Source: Yamagishiella unicocca
Lineage: Eukaryota > Chlorophyta > Chlorophyceae > Chlamydomonadales > Volvocaceae
Assembly: GCA_003116995.1 (NCBI GenBank)
Contig: BDSL01000045.1
Coordinates: 558,001 to 622,000, forward strand
DNA length: 64,000 nt
Reading direction: 5' to 3'
In this document: in pieces, positions 12,497 through 25,600 of the stretch
Numbering within the stretch: the stretch's first letter is position 1
How the letters are laid out: every line of letters begins with the position of its first letter
The notes under the pieces: model-generated
What the model saw: only the letters and a program-made list of their open reading frames with translations
The model's database searches: none
What the model was told of the DNA's origin: nothing
Position numbers and translations under genes: made by a program

Positions 12497-15400
12497 CCGG
12501 CGCACCATCGCCGGCACGCCGGGACGGAGATCTGTCGTGTGGACAGGCTGGGGCTCCGCCATGTCTTTGATAAATAACAATACCCCGGGGTGGTCACCTT
12601 TATCTTGCTGTTTGCGAAGTAGCTCTGCAGCCGCCCCATCTCCCCTCGGTCCACCTGGCTGAACTCCAGCAGCTGCACCGCATCGCCCGCGGCGCCGCCT
12701 GAGGAGGAGCGGCGAGAGGCCGGCCGGGCGGGCGGGCCGGCAGGCGGGCGGGGGAGGTTCCTTCTCACACAGTGACAGCAGCTTATGACAAAACCGATGT
12801 TCGTACGTCAGCCACACGCCCGCTTCTCATCCACCGCCGTTACGGGACCATCCGACGTTATCTCCGGGCTAGCACTGCTGCGGCGCACCATGCAGAGCGC
12901 TGTGTTTGGCTATGAAAGAAGACTGGGTTGGGTCGGGTTGGGTCGGCCCCGGGGAGCCGGGGCACCCTCCTCGCGACGCGCATCAATCGGGCCCCTTCAC
13001 AACCATGAGTCCCACTGGCCCACGTCCCCCACCAACCCACCCCTCACCTCCGCACCCACACAGCAGCATACTCCGACAGATGATTTTCAGGTCCCCATTC
13101 ACTGGCTGGATTACCGGCCCCAGCCCCCACCTTTCCCAGCCGGTGGCCGGATGTGCAGCACCAGGTCGAAGGTGGCGGACTGCGGGCGGCGGTACTCCAC
13201 GGCCAGGATCTCGTCGTGCGACACGAAGAGCGCGGGCCGCTCGGCGAACAGGAGCGCTCCAGGGAGGGGGAAGAGGTGGCCGTGGCTGACCTTGACCACG
13301 GCGGGTATGGCCACGTGGCCTGAGGCGGCGGCGGCAGCGGCGGCAGGGAGGAAGGGAGGAAGCGTCGGGGAGAGGCGGGCCAGGGGTAAACGCGAGGCGA
13401 AGTCAAGGGCAAGTTCGGGGGCGCGCTGGTGCTCACCCACACACATCTGACTCATCCAGGTAGAGGGTTTTAGGGGGCTGCAACATGTAATTGTTGCGCT
13501 GGCAGCCGCAACACCGCAGGGGATAACGCGGGGACGCCGGCCCCTGTGTGCTCCTTCCCCCTCCGCAGCTCCCCCCTCCTCTCCCCTCCCCGTGCCGACC
13601 GAAAGGTTCCCCTCAACCCCATCCCCGACAGCCCTCTGCCAGCCCACCCCTGGCGCTCTTGTATAGGTCAGGGTCCGGCGCCAGGAAGTTGGTGAAGTTG
13701 GGGATACACATGCCCAGGGCCTGGCACAGCACCGCAGCCGCCGGCCCCTCCAGCACCTCCCCGGTGGAGGCCTGGGTGGTGATGGTGTCGGACTCCAGGG
13801 TCTGGGGGCGGCAGCGGGCGGGGCAGGGCGGGGCGGGCGGAGGGACAAGTAGCAGGTGTGATGAGGAGGGTGTTAAACGGAGACAAGGGGCGGCGGGGAT
13901 TCGGGTGCCCCGCGCTTCAATCTTCCTCCTGGATGCACCAAGGGCCCTCTCCATCGGCTTCTCCCTCCCCGCCGTCTCCCTCCCTGGCCCTCCTCCGCCC
14001 TCTGCCTCCCTGACCCTCCGTGGCCTTCTCCCTTCCTGGCCCTACCCCTTCCTGGCCCTCCCCCTCCCTGGCCCTCCCTCTCCTCCCTGGCCCTCCGCTT
14101 CCCTTCCCCCCTAGCCCCCACCTGAATCATGAGCGCCTCCAGCCGCTGCTTGCCGCTCATGACAGCGGGGCCGTTCCTGACGCACATAAGGGTTAGGGGT
14201 TGTGCCGGGGATCAGGCGGTGAGACAGTCGAGGGCGGGGGCAAGGATGACGCAGCGCCGGCAGGTCCACCTGCAGCTGCCTCCCCCCCCCGCCGCAACAT
14301 CGCTACCCGGTGGGACGACACCGCACACTGCAGGTAGCCCGGGCGAACTGGTGGGACCCGCCGCCGCCACCACCGCCTCCGGCACCGACCACCGCCGCCA
14401 CCACCCGCGCCGGTGTTGCTGCCGGTGCTAATACCTCTGCGCGCCCTTTGCCCTTTTGGACAGAAGAAGCTCGTACGGCAACGAGGGCGGTAGGGGCCTT
14501 CGCCCACTCCCTCTCCCGTCACGCCCCACACCCCAGTAGCGGCCCCAACCCCCGTCCCGTGGGTCGGTCTGATGGTGGGGGCGGAGTGCCGGCCCCAAGC
14601 GTGGCCCCCACTCCCTCGTCACGTAAAACACTTAGACGCTGAGAGTGAGGGCCACGTGGCATCCCAAATGGCTTGGGGGGTGACGGTTGGTGGCAGGAGC
14701 CCCCTTACGGCCGCATGGGTCCCATCTCCGGCTGAGATGCCCCGGCCGCCACCGGCAGCGCCGTGGTTGTGGCGGGAATCGAGCCCGGGACCCAGACCGC
14801 GGGTTGCACCGGTGGCACCTTCTCCGACCTCCTCCTCGTCAAACCCCGCCACCCGCCCCTCCCGCCCCGACCCCCGCGTCCTTCAGTTTCTTCTTCCCCT
14901 GTGTCACTGTACGCGTTGCTTCGCTGCCCCTGCCTACCGGTCCAGCACGATGAAGAGCAGGCAGCGCTTCTTGGTGTCCTGCGGGATCTGATCCAGGATC
15001 TGCGCGGCATTGCGGTCGGGGCAAAGGGACGTCGCAAGCCGCCCGCGACAGGCATGCGCCCGTGCTGGGCGTGGAAGACCTGAGCACGCAGGCAGGAGGT
15101 CCGCGCCCGATACATGTATCCCAGCCCGGCCGTGTGGAGCTGGAACGACAGTGAGGAACCACGAAGCAACGAGGCCCCCTCAGGCATCTGCCTGGATCAC
15201 TATCTCCATGTCTGGTGGCGCCCCTGCCTCCTGGCATAGAACGCTCGGGGAGCTCTCCTCATATGTGATGGAATTCACAGGCGGTGGCCCTCCCCGGCCC
15301 CGGCCCGCGGCCATGCGCTCACCGCCACGTGCGAAATTACGCTTGTAGGCACGATCACGTTATTTTTTGCGTTCTGAACGCACAGTGCATCTTTGGAGAA

Positions 15401-15758
15401 CTTGAGGTCAAACTTGCCCCTGTGTATAGGGCATAATGGCCATAATCACGTATCGGTTCTTCAACCGCCAAATTCGGGACCTTCCGCCACGGCTGCTCGC
15501 GTGCGAAGGCGCTAAAGGCAGGTCCGCCAACCTTGGATTTATAAATGAAAGGCCTTTGAGGCACAACAATGCCGGGGTGAAGTCCAATGCACTTTGGCAA
15601 GGAATGTTCTCCTTCCCGCTCGCATTCGCAGTCACCAGCCTTGCTCCGGCTGCTACCAGCGACGCTGCAAGCTGAGTATCATGGCATTGTGCTAGCAGCT
15701 CTAGAAAGTGCCGGCCCTCCTTGCTGAGCTCGAGGGTCGCACGCGCGTCCGTCGACAT
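10859..15758 (-). CDS. Rtt106/Pob3(SSRP1)-like double-PH histone chaperone with acidic tail
   Basis: Proposed pieces, 5' to 3' on the minus strand: start Met at 15758; 15323-15419 (GKFDLKFSKDALCVQNAKNN then VIVPTSVISHVA); 14938-14999 (ILDQIPQDTKKRCLLFIVLD); about 14110-14174 (NGPAVMSGKQRLEALMIQ); about 13660-13800 (EVLEGPAAAVLCQALGM); 13131-13319 (KVSHGHLFPLPGALLFAERP, then SHDEILAVEYRRP); 12598-12698 (LLEFSQVDRGEMGRLQSYFA); about 11860-12060 (first Asp/Glu cluster); and a last exon ending at 10859 with long Asp/Glu runs. The LFPL...DEI...EY pattern and the LEFSQVDRGE segment match the second PH module of Rtt106 and Pob3/SSRP1, which bind histone H3-H4 or H2A-H2B. The C-terminus is strongly acidic and no HMG box is visible, unlike plant SSRP1. 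Several exon borders between 11200 and 15000, and the first intron near 15420-15487, are not resolved. Confidence 0.6.
12462..12493 (+). repeat. (GT)n microsatellite in an intron
   Basis: An uninterrupted run of about sixteen GT dinucleotides lies in the intron downstream (minus sense) of the 12598-12698 exon. Confidence 0.95.
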
Positions 15759-17272
15759 GGCCCTGCGCTCAAGCCACTTCCTAAATCAAGTAACACATTA
15801 ATGGGTGTTTGTCATGAAAGCAGTACTTGGGTCAACGCAGGTGATGCCATTTTTAGCGCCTTGCCGGCGGATCCGGAATCCGTAGCCGACAAGGCGGGAA
15901 GTTGACGATGAGAAAGCCTGTGAGCTTCTGCCTTAACCACTGCCGTACTAAGCACGAAAGTAAACCTAGGACATGTAGCCCACGGCCTTAGGAGTCAATT
16001 CCATTGCTGTCCGGCCCTGTCCGGCTCTGTCCTTCCCCTGGCCCCCGTGGAGAAGAAGATGCAGCAAACGCATACATTCCCACCGCTTCAGCTTCCAGAT
16101 TCGTGGACCTGGTGGCAAGCACCGCTCCACACATGCCACACGGCTAAGGTTGAACGACACCCTCATTCGTGGGTCCTACATGTCGCTGTCAAGCTATTTT
16201 GAACGTCATACGGCTAGCATGTTCCAGCATGCGTTCTCGCCATCCTGCCAGCTTCTCTTCCGTCGCTTCCGTAGTTCTGTCGGTTAAAAAGACGGACGTT
16301 CCCCCTGCGTACATGCGCGGGTACATAACGACCGCGGCGTCACACATCAAACCATGGGGCTTCCAGTGTTTGGCGGGCCCCCCGCCAGGCTACGATATCA
16401 ACTGTAAGCCGTGCTCCCGACGTATGGTTGTACCGGAACGTGGCTGCCCTCAGAAATGGAGTATTCGGATTATTGTCATGCTGGGATCAGGCTATGGGAC
16501 GCTGGGACGCGACCGTATATGCATCAGTGCTATCTGGCTTCTCAATACCATGTTGAGCGGTATGCCAATTCCTATTTAAGCGAGCCGAGCGACCGGGCCG
16601 CACGTAAATGATAGCGCTGCCATCAACCACAACGCGGTGATACTGCTGTGATACACGCTGCGTCATTTCTTACTTGCCCCCCGATAGGTCAGCCCGTCAG
16701 CAGCACCCATCTCCTGCTGCCCTCAACATGCCCGCAGGCATCGATGCGGCGCCCTCCCTCCACGTCCACCACCGCCCTGCCCTTCCCCGGAGTAACTCCC
16801 AAACACCCGAGCAACAACAAAGACGCGCACACTTAAGACCGACAATGTACACATCTACATTGCAATGTCGTCTGGCGAGCCATATAACCCGTTTTTTTTG
16901 CGCACCCGCACACCTTTTGAGGCAGCCCAGTATACCAGCAAACGAACCGGCAACCAGCCAAAACTTGCAACCGAAAAAGCCGCGTCGCTCATTGAGAATT
17001 AGTCAGTACACGCTGGCACTGCCAGATGTGACAGTGGCATCGTACTATGAAGCTTGCGACTGCGTCTACATCCCAAAGAATGTGCTTCAGATGCAGGTCT
17101 GTACGCAGGTCTATATGTCAGACAGTCAACCACTCCACTCCGTCCTTATACTATGTAATCGGGTAGACAATCCTTCGAACTTGCCTAGTCAGCTGCACAC
17201 AATTAATGCACAAGGTGCCGGAGGCTATGAAAACCAGGTTCAACGCGAATCATCAGAAACGCAGCCCGCAAC
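15759..17272. other. Intergenic, no supported gene
   Basis: About 1.5 kb between two minus-strand genes. It should contain the promoter of the Rtt106-like gene (near 15759) and the 3' UTR of SCAMP (below 17273). A 200-codon plus-strand frame at 16674-17276 overlaps the end of SCAMP and has no recognisable domain. I do not call a gene. Confidence 0.5.
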
Positions 17273-19345
17273 TTAAACCTGGTTGACGGCGCCTTGCCGG
17301 AGCACAGACAGCGCTGCCTCCTTCTTTGCCTCCTGCTTAGCCTGCTTAATGCCGCCCTTGCCCCTGTGTGAAGGACGCACCATGGACAGGACGAGACGGG
17401 TCGGATGCTCGGATCGCCCAGGCATCAAAGCGCAGGCCTCATGTCGTTCACATGTGCGCACAACAACTGCCATCGCCCAAGAACAGGCTTAGGATTAATG
17501 GCCGGAGCCGTGGAACACGGCCAGTATGCAACGAATGCACGCAGTGCGGACTGCAACCCGCACCATCCCGAGGCGCGCAGAACCCCCCGACTCCATGCGT
17601 ACAACAACTGTACGACGCAGCGCGCACGGCCACGGGCGCAACTCACCGGAAGTACAGGAACACGTCTATGAGGACCCAGCAGGACCAGGCCGCCAGGGCG
17701 CCCCAGCAGCCCGCCCCCACCATGTAGATGATGCCGCAGAAGCTGCACACGTCCAGGGCGTTCATCGCGGTAACGAAGCCAGCAAACGACCACTGGTTGG
17801 CGCTGAACGGCACGGCTGCAAGGGGAGAGTGTTTGGAAGGGGGACAGGAGTGGGGACCCTGCGCGACCAAAAGCCAGGGAAGTGGGGTGCCAGAACGGAG
17901 GCAATAGCCATTGAGGCAGCTCACGCGAAAGGCCATGTCCCACGCTCCCAGGCGCCGGCGGCCCAGACCCTTCATTGCACCCTGGGCGGCAACAAGGCCT
18001 TGCCGACGTGCACTGCGTCCGTTCACTGCGTCAAGCTATGCTATGCTTCAGCATCGTATCCGTCCTGCATTCACACCTGGCGACCCATGGGGCGACAGGC
18101 TGCGCCTTCCGTACCCCCGCAGTGTGGTCCTCACCTATGGTTGCCCAAATGCAAAAGGCCGAGTGCACGGCAAACCAGATGAAGAACCACACGAAGGCGA
18201 GCACCGAGTCCATCTTAGCGGCGTAGTACAGGCGCTTGTACCACAGCCACCAGCCCAACGGCACGCCGAGGATGAGGTACAGCACTGCACAAGGCGTTCC
18301 AAGACGATGCATCACAGGCTAAGCAGGTATTTGGCGCTCAATCCAGGCAGTGGCCACGTGTACAACGGGATGGGTACCCCGTTGTATGACTGCGTGGGCC
18401 CAGAATACAGTTAGTGCTCTTGCAATCGACCTGGATACAAGCAATCACTTTGTCCAACCCAAGTGAACGATGACCATATGCCACGATGCGTGGGGCATAC
18501 GGGCTGCCCCGTTCCCCCGTCCCCCACTTCATCCAATACTCACGCGCAAGGAACCAGCTGGGCACTTTGTGATTGACCTTCTCGCCAAGCATGACGCAGG
18601 TGCAGAACCAATTCCATAGGAGGCAAATGATCAGGCCCTGAATGCATACCGCACAGAGTTCGTCAGCTGGGCGGGAAGAGCACACCCCCAAACCGTGCGC
18701 GTCCGGACATTGCGCAAGATAGGACTTACCCACCACGCCATGTATCCCTCGCGCACGACCCGCCGCGCAGGCTCGGGAATTTCCTCGCTGATATTGTGGT
18801 AAAGGATTGGGTAGCAAATGGGCCAGTTCTTCTTCTGTAAACCGCCCGAGGCCTCCAACTTGGCCTCCAACTCCTTGAGCTGCTTTTCCTTTGCAGCCAG
18901 CTCGACCTCTTTTCGCTTGAGCGCGGCCTCACTCTGGACGTGAAGGCGATGCGACATCAAACACACCGTCCAAAACGGCAGGTTCAGCCCTGCCAGGTAG
19001 CTTTCGCACATCCATCGCACCAAACCGCACTGGACGCACCAAGTTGGAGCTCACGGCAGCTGTACCGGTACTGTTGAACGAAGATTGCCCACCCGCAGCT
19101 GCCAACCCATAGGCTCCAGCGCTGGACCCGAAGCCTCCGTTATTGGTCACCGCAGGTGGGCTACGCTGGTTTGAAGATGAATATTCCGGTTGCTGCGCGG
19201 CTGGTGGCGAGAAAGCGCCAGACGTCCCATAAACACCAGCCGAGGGCGGTGCTTGCCGTGGAGGCTCGTCGTCTTCGTCATACGTCTTAGGTGGAGCTCC
19301 GCCCCACGCACCTCCTCCTACCGCGCCCCACCCTCCTGTAGCCAT
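17273..19345 (-). CDS. SCAMP: Secretory carrier-associated membrane protein (SCAMP)
   Basis: Six exons: 19055-19345, 18730-18933, 18544-18637, 18135-18284, 17647-17815 and 17273-17363. All phases agree and total 332 residues. SCAMPs are four-span membrane proteins of the trans-Golgi, endosome and plasma-membrane recycling route. The N-terminal cytosolic part is Gly-, Pro- and Ser-rich and lacks the NPF endocytic repeats of animal SCAMPs. It is followed by a coiled coil (ALKRKEVELAAKEKQLKELE) and the family signature NWPICYPILYHNISEEIPEP. Four hydrophobic spans follow: around LIICLLWNWFCTCVMLG, the YLILGVPLGWWLWY segment, LAFVWFFIWFAVHSAFCIW, and the pair around FAGFVTAMNALDVCSFCG and LAAWSCWVLIDVFLYF. 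The short tail is Lys- and Gln-rich. The start at 19345 opens with MATGGWG; the frame extends further upstream, but those codons look like 5' UTR. Confidence 0.95.
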
Positions 19346-22300
19346 TTTAAAGCTTTCGTATGTCGATTGGCTGTTGCACGTAGAGACTGCAATATAGCAA
19401 AGTAGAGGACAGGGAATTGATATGAGCAGTCGATAAGGTTGGTACAATGAGTATATCAACACCGTTGGTTGAGGGGTGTGAGCTTCCGTACGGCAAGAAG
19501 GTGTCAAGACTCAAGAGTCAAGGGGTCACGTCAAAACCTGGACGTGTCTCTTTTGTGATAGCATTTCTTACGATGGCAATTCCTTCAGCGTTAGCCATTC
19601 TACTATCATCGCGTCTTAGTCCAGGCATAAGGCTTCGAGTGTTCGAGGCGGGCAATTGTTTGGGGATAGTAATCCTTCACACGGGCGTGATAGTAGTACT
19701 TGGAAATCTCAGTTTCGGAGTCAGGCAGGGGGGGCGCCAGTGTCGCTGTCAGTGCGCGCTGCCCTGGCATAGATAAATGTCCCTCACTGTTCAGCCCATG
19801 GCGGAATGTAATGCACTGGCTTGGTACCAGTGTTGCGGATATGGTAGAGGGTGTCCCGGGACGGCAATCACATGCCCTTCATCAGGACGGTCGATACATA
19901 TGGCTTCACCATACTCAGCATGCCCGCCACAAGCCCCACTCAGCTCATCATTGTTGACAACGCGCTCGCCAGGCCTGGTGAATGCAAGCTCCAGCCTTGG
20001 CGACGGTTGGCGTCTAGGCATCCGGGTCATGGTTTTTGGGTCGAGGGTTGGCGTGACAGCGATTTTTCTTCTCGCCGAGTATGTGCCTCTTGGCTTCCGT
20101 ACCCTGGTGCCGCTGGTGGGTGCTGTGGTCAAGGAGTCCCAAGGCAACCGTCGAACGCCGTGGATGCGCTGTGACGAGTGTTGAGGTCTTACGGCGGGTG
20201 CGCTCCCGCCATGGTAGACCGGGTGGTCTTGACAGGCGCGAACTCCGTTTCGCTCCCAGCCAGGAAAGCACCGCTCCTCGCAGCAGGGCACCGCCGTCGG
20301 TAGAGGCCGGCACTCGCCTTTTGTGACGGGTCCGCACTCGTGGGCTGCTTTGCCTAACTACAGAATATCAGAAAGAAAAGAAAACGCGCCGCTCCCGCAC
20401 CTAACTTCGCTGCGGCTTCCAGATCTCACACATCGCTCCCAAGTTGTGACGCGGCGCGGCGTGGTGGGGCGGCAGCCGCAGCGGAGGCGGTCGTCCCGGG
20501 GTGAGTTGTCCGTGAGCGCTCCGCACCTTCAACCGAATGGCAGCTTCCCCGCACTACGCCGTGGGGAGCACCCGCTGTCTCGCCCGGTTGCCGCCGCGAG
20601 CACTTTACCGGTATGGTTCTGGAGCCAGAGTAATTGCATACGTCCTCGTATGCTATTGCCGTGACTACAGTGCCTCTATTACCGAGCAAAAGTATTGCGT
20701 CATGAACACTCGGCTTCTTATCGTCTTGGCAGCGATGGAGAAGCACTGGGATCTCGCAGTTCAGTAGAAGGCGCAGGGCCCTTCTGACTAAAATTCCCCC
20801 GCTTGGCAACTCCCATATGCACGGGGCGGGGGCGAGTGCCCTGGTACTGTGCCAGGCGGGTACGGATGCGGTGGGGGGGGACTGCTGTCACGACACTGCG
20901 AGTAACTATCACCAGTCTTCGGTTGGCTCACCCGTCCTGCACAGTACGCTGTGTGTCGTGACACCGCGTATGTGTCCGGAAGCGTGGTGGATGCTGTTTG
21001 GACCGGAAGCGTGATGGATGCGTCATTTTCGGAGCTGCCCGGTGGCTCAAGCCATCGTCGACCGGCTGACCAGGTGAGTAGGCATTGGTGTTTCGTCAGG
21101 CCAAGTGTGGTTGGCGTTGGCCCCTCAGGGGGTGCAGCAATGTGTCTGGGACGTCGCGGTGCTGGAGGCCGTCAGCGCACTGGAGGCTGGGCGGCGGTAC
21201 GTGGCGGCTGCCTTAAAGGCGTCGGAGGGGGTCTCCCCGGGCGTCGTTATGCGGGGCGTGCGGTTCGGTGTGGAGGGGTGGAGGGTTTTTGGCCCCGTCT
21301 ACGGGGTTTCGTGGCGCCTGGGGGTTGGGTCGGGGTTGGTCCTCACTACCCCTTGACGCAGATTCTTCAGGCTCAGCTGGTTGTTGTAACGGTTACAGTG
21401 GGTTCCAGACCAAGAGGTAGAACCATCGGGCACATCGCCTGGTGTGTGTTAGCCGGGCGCCCGGTATTGAGGGGTCTGACGAGGTCCCGGCTGGACGGTG
21501 CTCCTGCGAGAGCCCCTTTTTCACCTTGCCTTTCGTCCTCCTCCTTTCAGGCTAGATTCTGGCCCGTTCTGGATGGGAATCTCTTGGGTCTTTTCTGCTC
21601 GGCTTGTTGAGGCGCTGTGCTGGCTTCTCTGGCTGAAGGGCTACTTGGGCCACAGTTGCTGTATGACTGATAGGGGGGCCATTTGGGCTACTTCCCCCTG
21701 GGTGGTTGGTGCTGCTGTTGCTCTCTGGGCCCTATTCGGGATTTTTGGTGTTTTGCCGTATCTCGGGCGGATGGTTATTTATTCTTCCTTTCTCTTTTCC
21801 AGTGTCAGGCGATGCGCCTGATGGCTTTACCTCACGGTTTGGGGCCCACTATAATAGCTAATATTATGACAAACGCCCGCGGCTCCTTGCTGCGTGAATT
21901 GGTGACTAAAGGCGCAGCTGCTATCAGCTCTGCCTTTACGTTTCGATCTTGAGACCCTGCAGCTCGGTAACCTGAAGCCCGCCTGCCAGCAGCGGGAGTC
22001 CGGAACTCCCTTTGCATCCTGCACGTGCTCACCCTGGCTTAGGCCTGCTTGGGTATTGTTGGAGACGTTTGCGTGGGCATCTGCGTGGGCATCTTGGATC
22101 CTGAGCGCGTACTCAATCGGACCCTTCTTGGATCCCAAGGGCTTACTCGGACCCATCTTGGATCCTAAGGGCGTACTCGGATCCATCAGCACGAGGGCCA
22201 ATGGTATCCCAAGATGCCTATGCGCAACCCAACGCTGTCCGGCGGTGCAGGCCCCCTTCCGTGCGATCACCTCCGAAAGATTTCTGCTGTGGTCGAATCC

Positions 22301-22671
22301 CTTTGCGGCCAATTTGCAGAGTTCCATCGTCGGAACCCTTCTTCGTTCTTACTCAAGAGCGCTGTTGCCAAACTAGGAATTTGCCAACAATTAGGCCCGC
22401 GGGGGCCCTCTTAGGCCCCTCCAGGCCTCTATATTGGTGGCTGGCAACAATAAAGACCTAGCGTTTTGGACATTTACTTATTATTTGCTCAATAGACTGC
22501 AATTTGTAGGGCAAGCCATTTCACAGCAGGCTTCAACCATTCTACCCACTACCGGTACCGTTCATTCGCTCGCCGGATCCTCTTCGTTCCGGCGCAAAAG
22601 ACTTGGTTGCCTACCATTCCACTTATAGGCATAGTCATAGTCTTCTTACGTTAAGGCCGCAACGGGTAAGG
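19346..22671. other. Gene-poor 3.3 kb region
   Basis: No frame here shows a known domain or a coherent splice chain. The segment 21360-22000 is notably T-rich on the plus strand compared with its surroundings. A 166-codon minus frame (19791-20291) and a 219-codon plus frame (20951-21610) were examined and not recognised. Short direct repeats lie at 22065-22190. It could be a decayed mobile element, but I see no reverse transcriptase, integrase or transposase motif and no terminal repeat pair, so I leave it unassigned. Confidence 0.45.
22065..22192 (+). repeat. Short direct repeats upstream of the MYND gene
   Basis: A 12-bp unit (GCGTGGGCATCT) is duplicated, followed by about two and a half copies of a roughly 33-bp unit containing CTTGGATCC, AAGGGC and TACTCGGA. 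The copies differ at a few positions. Confidence 0.75.
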
Positions 22672-25600
22672 ATGGCAAAATGCCAGCGAAAGCGTAGATT
22701 GGTGTCGATACTGGGCACATTGGTAGGAGCGATAGATTCATTGGCGCAGAGAGCATCAGAATCACCTAATATAGAGTCAGTATCCAGCTCCTCAGTGGCG
22801 TTTTGCGACGAATGGACACTGCTCGCCACCGACCTCCATGCGGCGCACACACCGGCAGTTGTGGGCCAGCTCGTAGGCACATGGCTACGTCCTCACTGTA
22901 CTTCGGAAGTAGTTTGCCGCGTCGAGGCGTACTTGGAATGGGTGCAGCGCCACGCAACGACAGCCTGCGCAAACGGAGACCGCGATGCTCGCCTCGAGGC
23001 CTACATTGCGCTAACCTCGATGGGCTTCACCACCTCCAGAATCATTCACTGCATGAGCGAGGTGTTGGGCTGGGCAAATGGTGTGGAGCGGCCATTGGCG
23101 TCGCCGGAAGGCCCGGCCGTGAGCTTGACGGAACAACTGGGCGCAGCGGACTTCCATCGCGCTCTTGTTGGGGCGATTGCGGCCCTCCGCGCCGCAGCCC
23201 TCCACGCCGCAGCTGAATCGACAGAGGACAACGACGTGGCGGCCCGCGCCTCCGCCACCATGTACGAAATGCTCGTACAGCAAATCGCCGCCGCGGCGGG
23301 TGTAGCCAAGTTACTCGCCGGCGTGGCCTACAACGCCACCGTTGACGCGTCTAACAGGCCACAGCAGAGCGCCCCCGCCCCAAAGCCTGCGCCCCCCGAC
23401 ATCCCCACGACCCAGCGGCAGCGCCGGCAGGGGCGCCAGCCCCAGCCCCGACCCCCGGCGTCCGTTCCACCGCCACCGCCACCGCCACCGCCACCGCCAC
23501 CGCCGCAGATCCCTGACAAGGCTGCCCTGCTGCTCGGTGCTCTGGACTCCTCCCACTTCCTGTCGGAGGTGTGCGGGGCGCTAGCGGACCTGCCTGCCGG
23601 CAGCAACTTCCCATCGCTGCGTGAAGGGCCGGCGGGCGAGCGGGCGCTGCTGCTCGTCAGCTGCGGCATCAGTCAGGCCGCCAAGGCGATCTCGTTCCTG
23701 ACGGACAGCATCGCCGTCCTGCAACGGCTTGAAGGCAACGGTGACGGCGCCAGTGGCGGCGGTTTAGGGTCTGCGGCCCTCGCCTGGCGCGTGGGCAAGC
23801 TGCTGGCGGCTCCGGGCGTCGTTCAATTCCAGGAGGTGCTGCTGGAGCGGCTGATTGCGCATGGAGAGGCAAACGGCGGCCACATGGGCCCAGGCGGCAC
23901 GGCGGCTACTGCAGCATCTACCAGCAGCCGCAGCGGGGCCGCTTACAGTGTCGGCGGCTGGGTGCTGACGCAGGAGGAGGCGCGGCAGGGTCGGGCCCTT
24001 CCCACCGACCCAGCCGTGGGGAAGAGGGCACTTGAGAGCCACGCGCCGCACGAAGCGGAGCAGACGGGTAGGCGGGAGAGCCAGACACCGCAGGAGGCGA
24101 CGCAGGAGGGGGAGGGCGAGGAGAAGCAGGACGAGAAGGAGAAGGAGGCGGAGCTGCCGAGCGCACCCGAGGCCCTGGCCCGGGCGGCAACAAGTGAGGA
24201 GCTCCTGGTTTACCACATCCAGACCATCCAGGTGACCTTCGGCGTCTGGCGCACGTTGACTGCGGTTGCCGCTGCCACGGCAACCGCGCCGAAGGCCGCC
24301 CTCGCGGCGCTTCCAGGCCATCGGCGCAAGGTCGCCCTGTGTGGTCGCGCCAGTACCGCGCTGCTGCGGCTGTGTGGGGGCAGCCGTGTGGACGGTGCCG
24401 GCGCCGATCAGCCGCCGCTGCTGGCCGTGTGGACGTCAACCATCATGCCGCACCTCGCCGCCTACAGCGGGGACCTGGATCCAACAGTCACCGCTGCGAC
24501 TGTGGCGGCGCGCGGCATACATGGCAATGGAGGTACGGCTGTCGTCTGCATCGGTGAGGTGCTCGATGCCACGGCGGGCTTTTTGACGCTGGCGCTGGCG
24601 GCAGAGGCATGTGCAATCACGGCGACGTCGGCAAGCTGCACGAGGGAGGAGGAGGAAGAAGCCCGGGCCGCGACCAGCGCAGTGGAGGCCGCTGCCGCTG
24701 CGGGGCACCATGCGCAGGACGTCAAGCCTCTGATCGCGGACGTACTCATGAGGCTACAAACATCGCTTGACAAGCTCTCTCTGGGTGGGTTCACAGGCGC
24801 AGCGCCATCAGAGGGCGCCGGGTTGCACTGTCGCGTCCCTCAACACCCACCAACAGCCGCTCTGAGCATCGCTGCCACACATCCGCCTTGCCATGCCGCC
24901 CAACGGGGTGGGTGCTGTCACGCCCAACCCATTCAACTCGTTTGATGTGCTCCTAGCTTCCTAGCTCCCTAGCTCCCTAGCTTCCTAGCTAACGTGGCGG
25001 CAAGGCGGAGGTGTGACGCGGGGTTGGGTATACGCTGTTAGAAGGGCTCTTAACACGCGAGGGCCACACCGAGGTGTGCAGTACGCGGCCAGCATTGACT
25101 TGTTTTGGCCGGATCGCCCTGCCGTCTGTTACCCTACTGCGCAGAGAAGACGAGCTTGCCTGATGCCGACATGACCTACCTGTTGGGCCGGGTGGAGGCC
25201 TCCAGCCTACTGGCGCTGCTGCAATCTGCACTGCGCCTGGCGTTTTGCAGCGCCGATCGCCGCGACGCCAGGCCTTTCGACAAGGACGCACCACTGCTGA
25301 AGAGCGTGGTAGGCATTGTCAGGTAAGCCCAGAGAGGGCGCGAAGTTGTTGGCAGGATGGGGTTGGGTGGGATGTTTTGTGTGTGCCGTGGCTTTGGGGG
25401 CCCTCCAAAGCGGCATCCTCCAGGGTCATACCACTAACGGCCGGGATCACTTGCGCAGGTTCGTGTTGTGCTTGGCAGGCCCCTGCGACGTGACTCCCGC
25501 CGGAAGCAGCTGCAGCATCAGCAGCGGCGGCAAGCAGCTGAACCCCCTGATCGGGCTGATGGTCACGGTGGCCAAGCGGGCTGCTGTAGTGGGCAGCTAC

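Noticed and set aside
14771..14792. Pol III B-box-like sequence (GGGCTCGATTCCC, minus strand), with a weaker relative at 50607-50622
   Set aside because: No A box or tail was found at the right distance, and the two sites share too little flanking sequence to call a SINE.
19791..20337. Overlapping 107-166 codon ORFs as a mobile-element protein
   Set aside because: No reverse transcriptase, integrase, transposase or zinc-knuckle motif was seen in any frame, and there are no terminal repeats.
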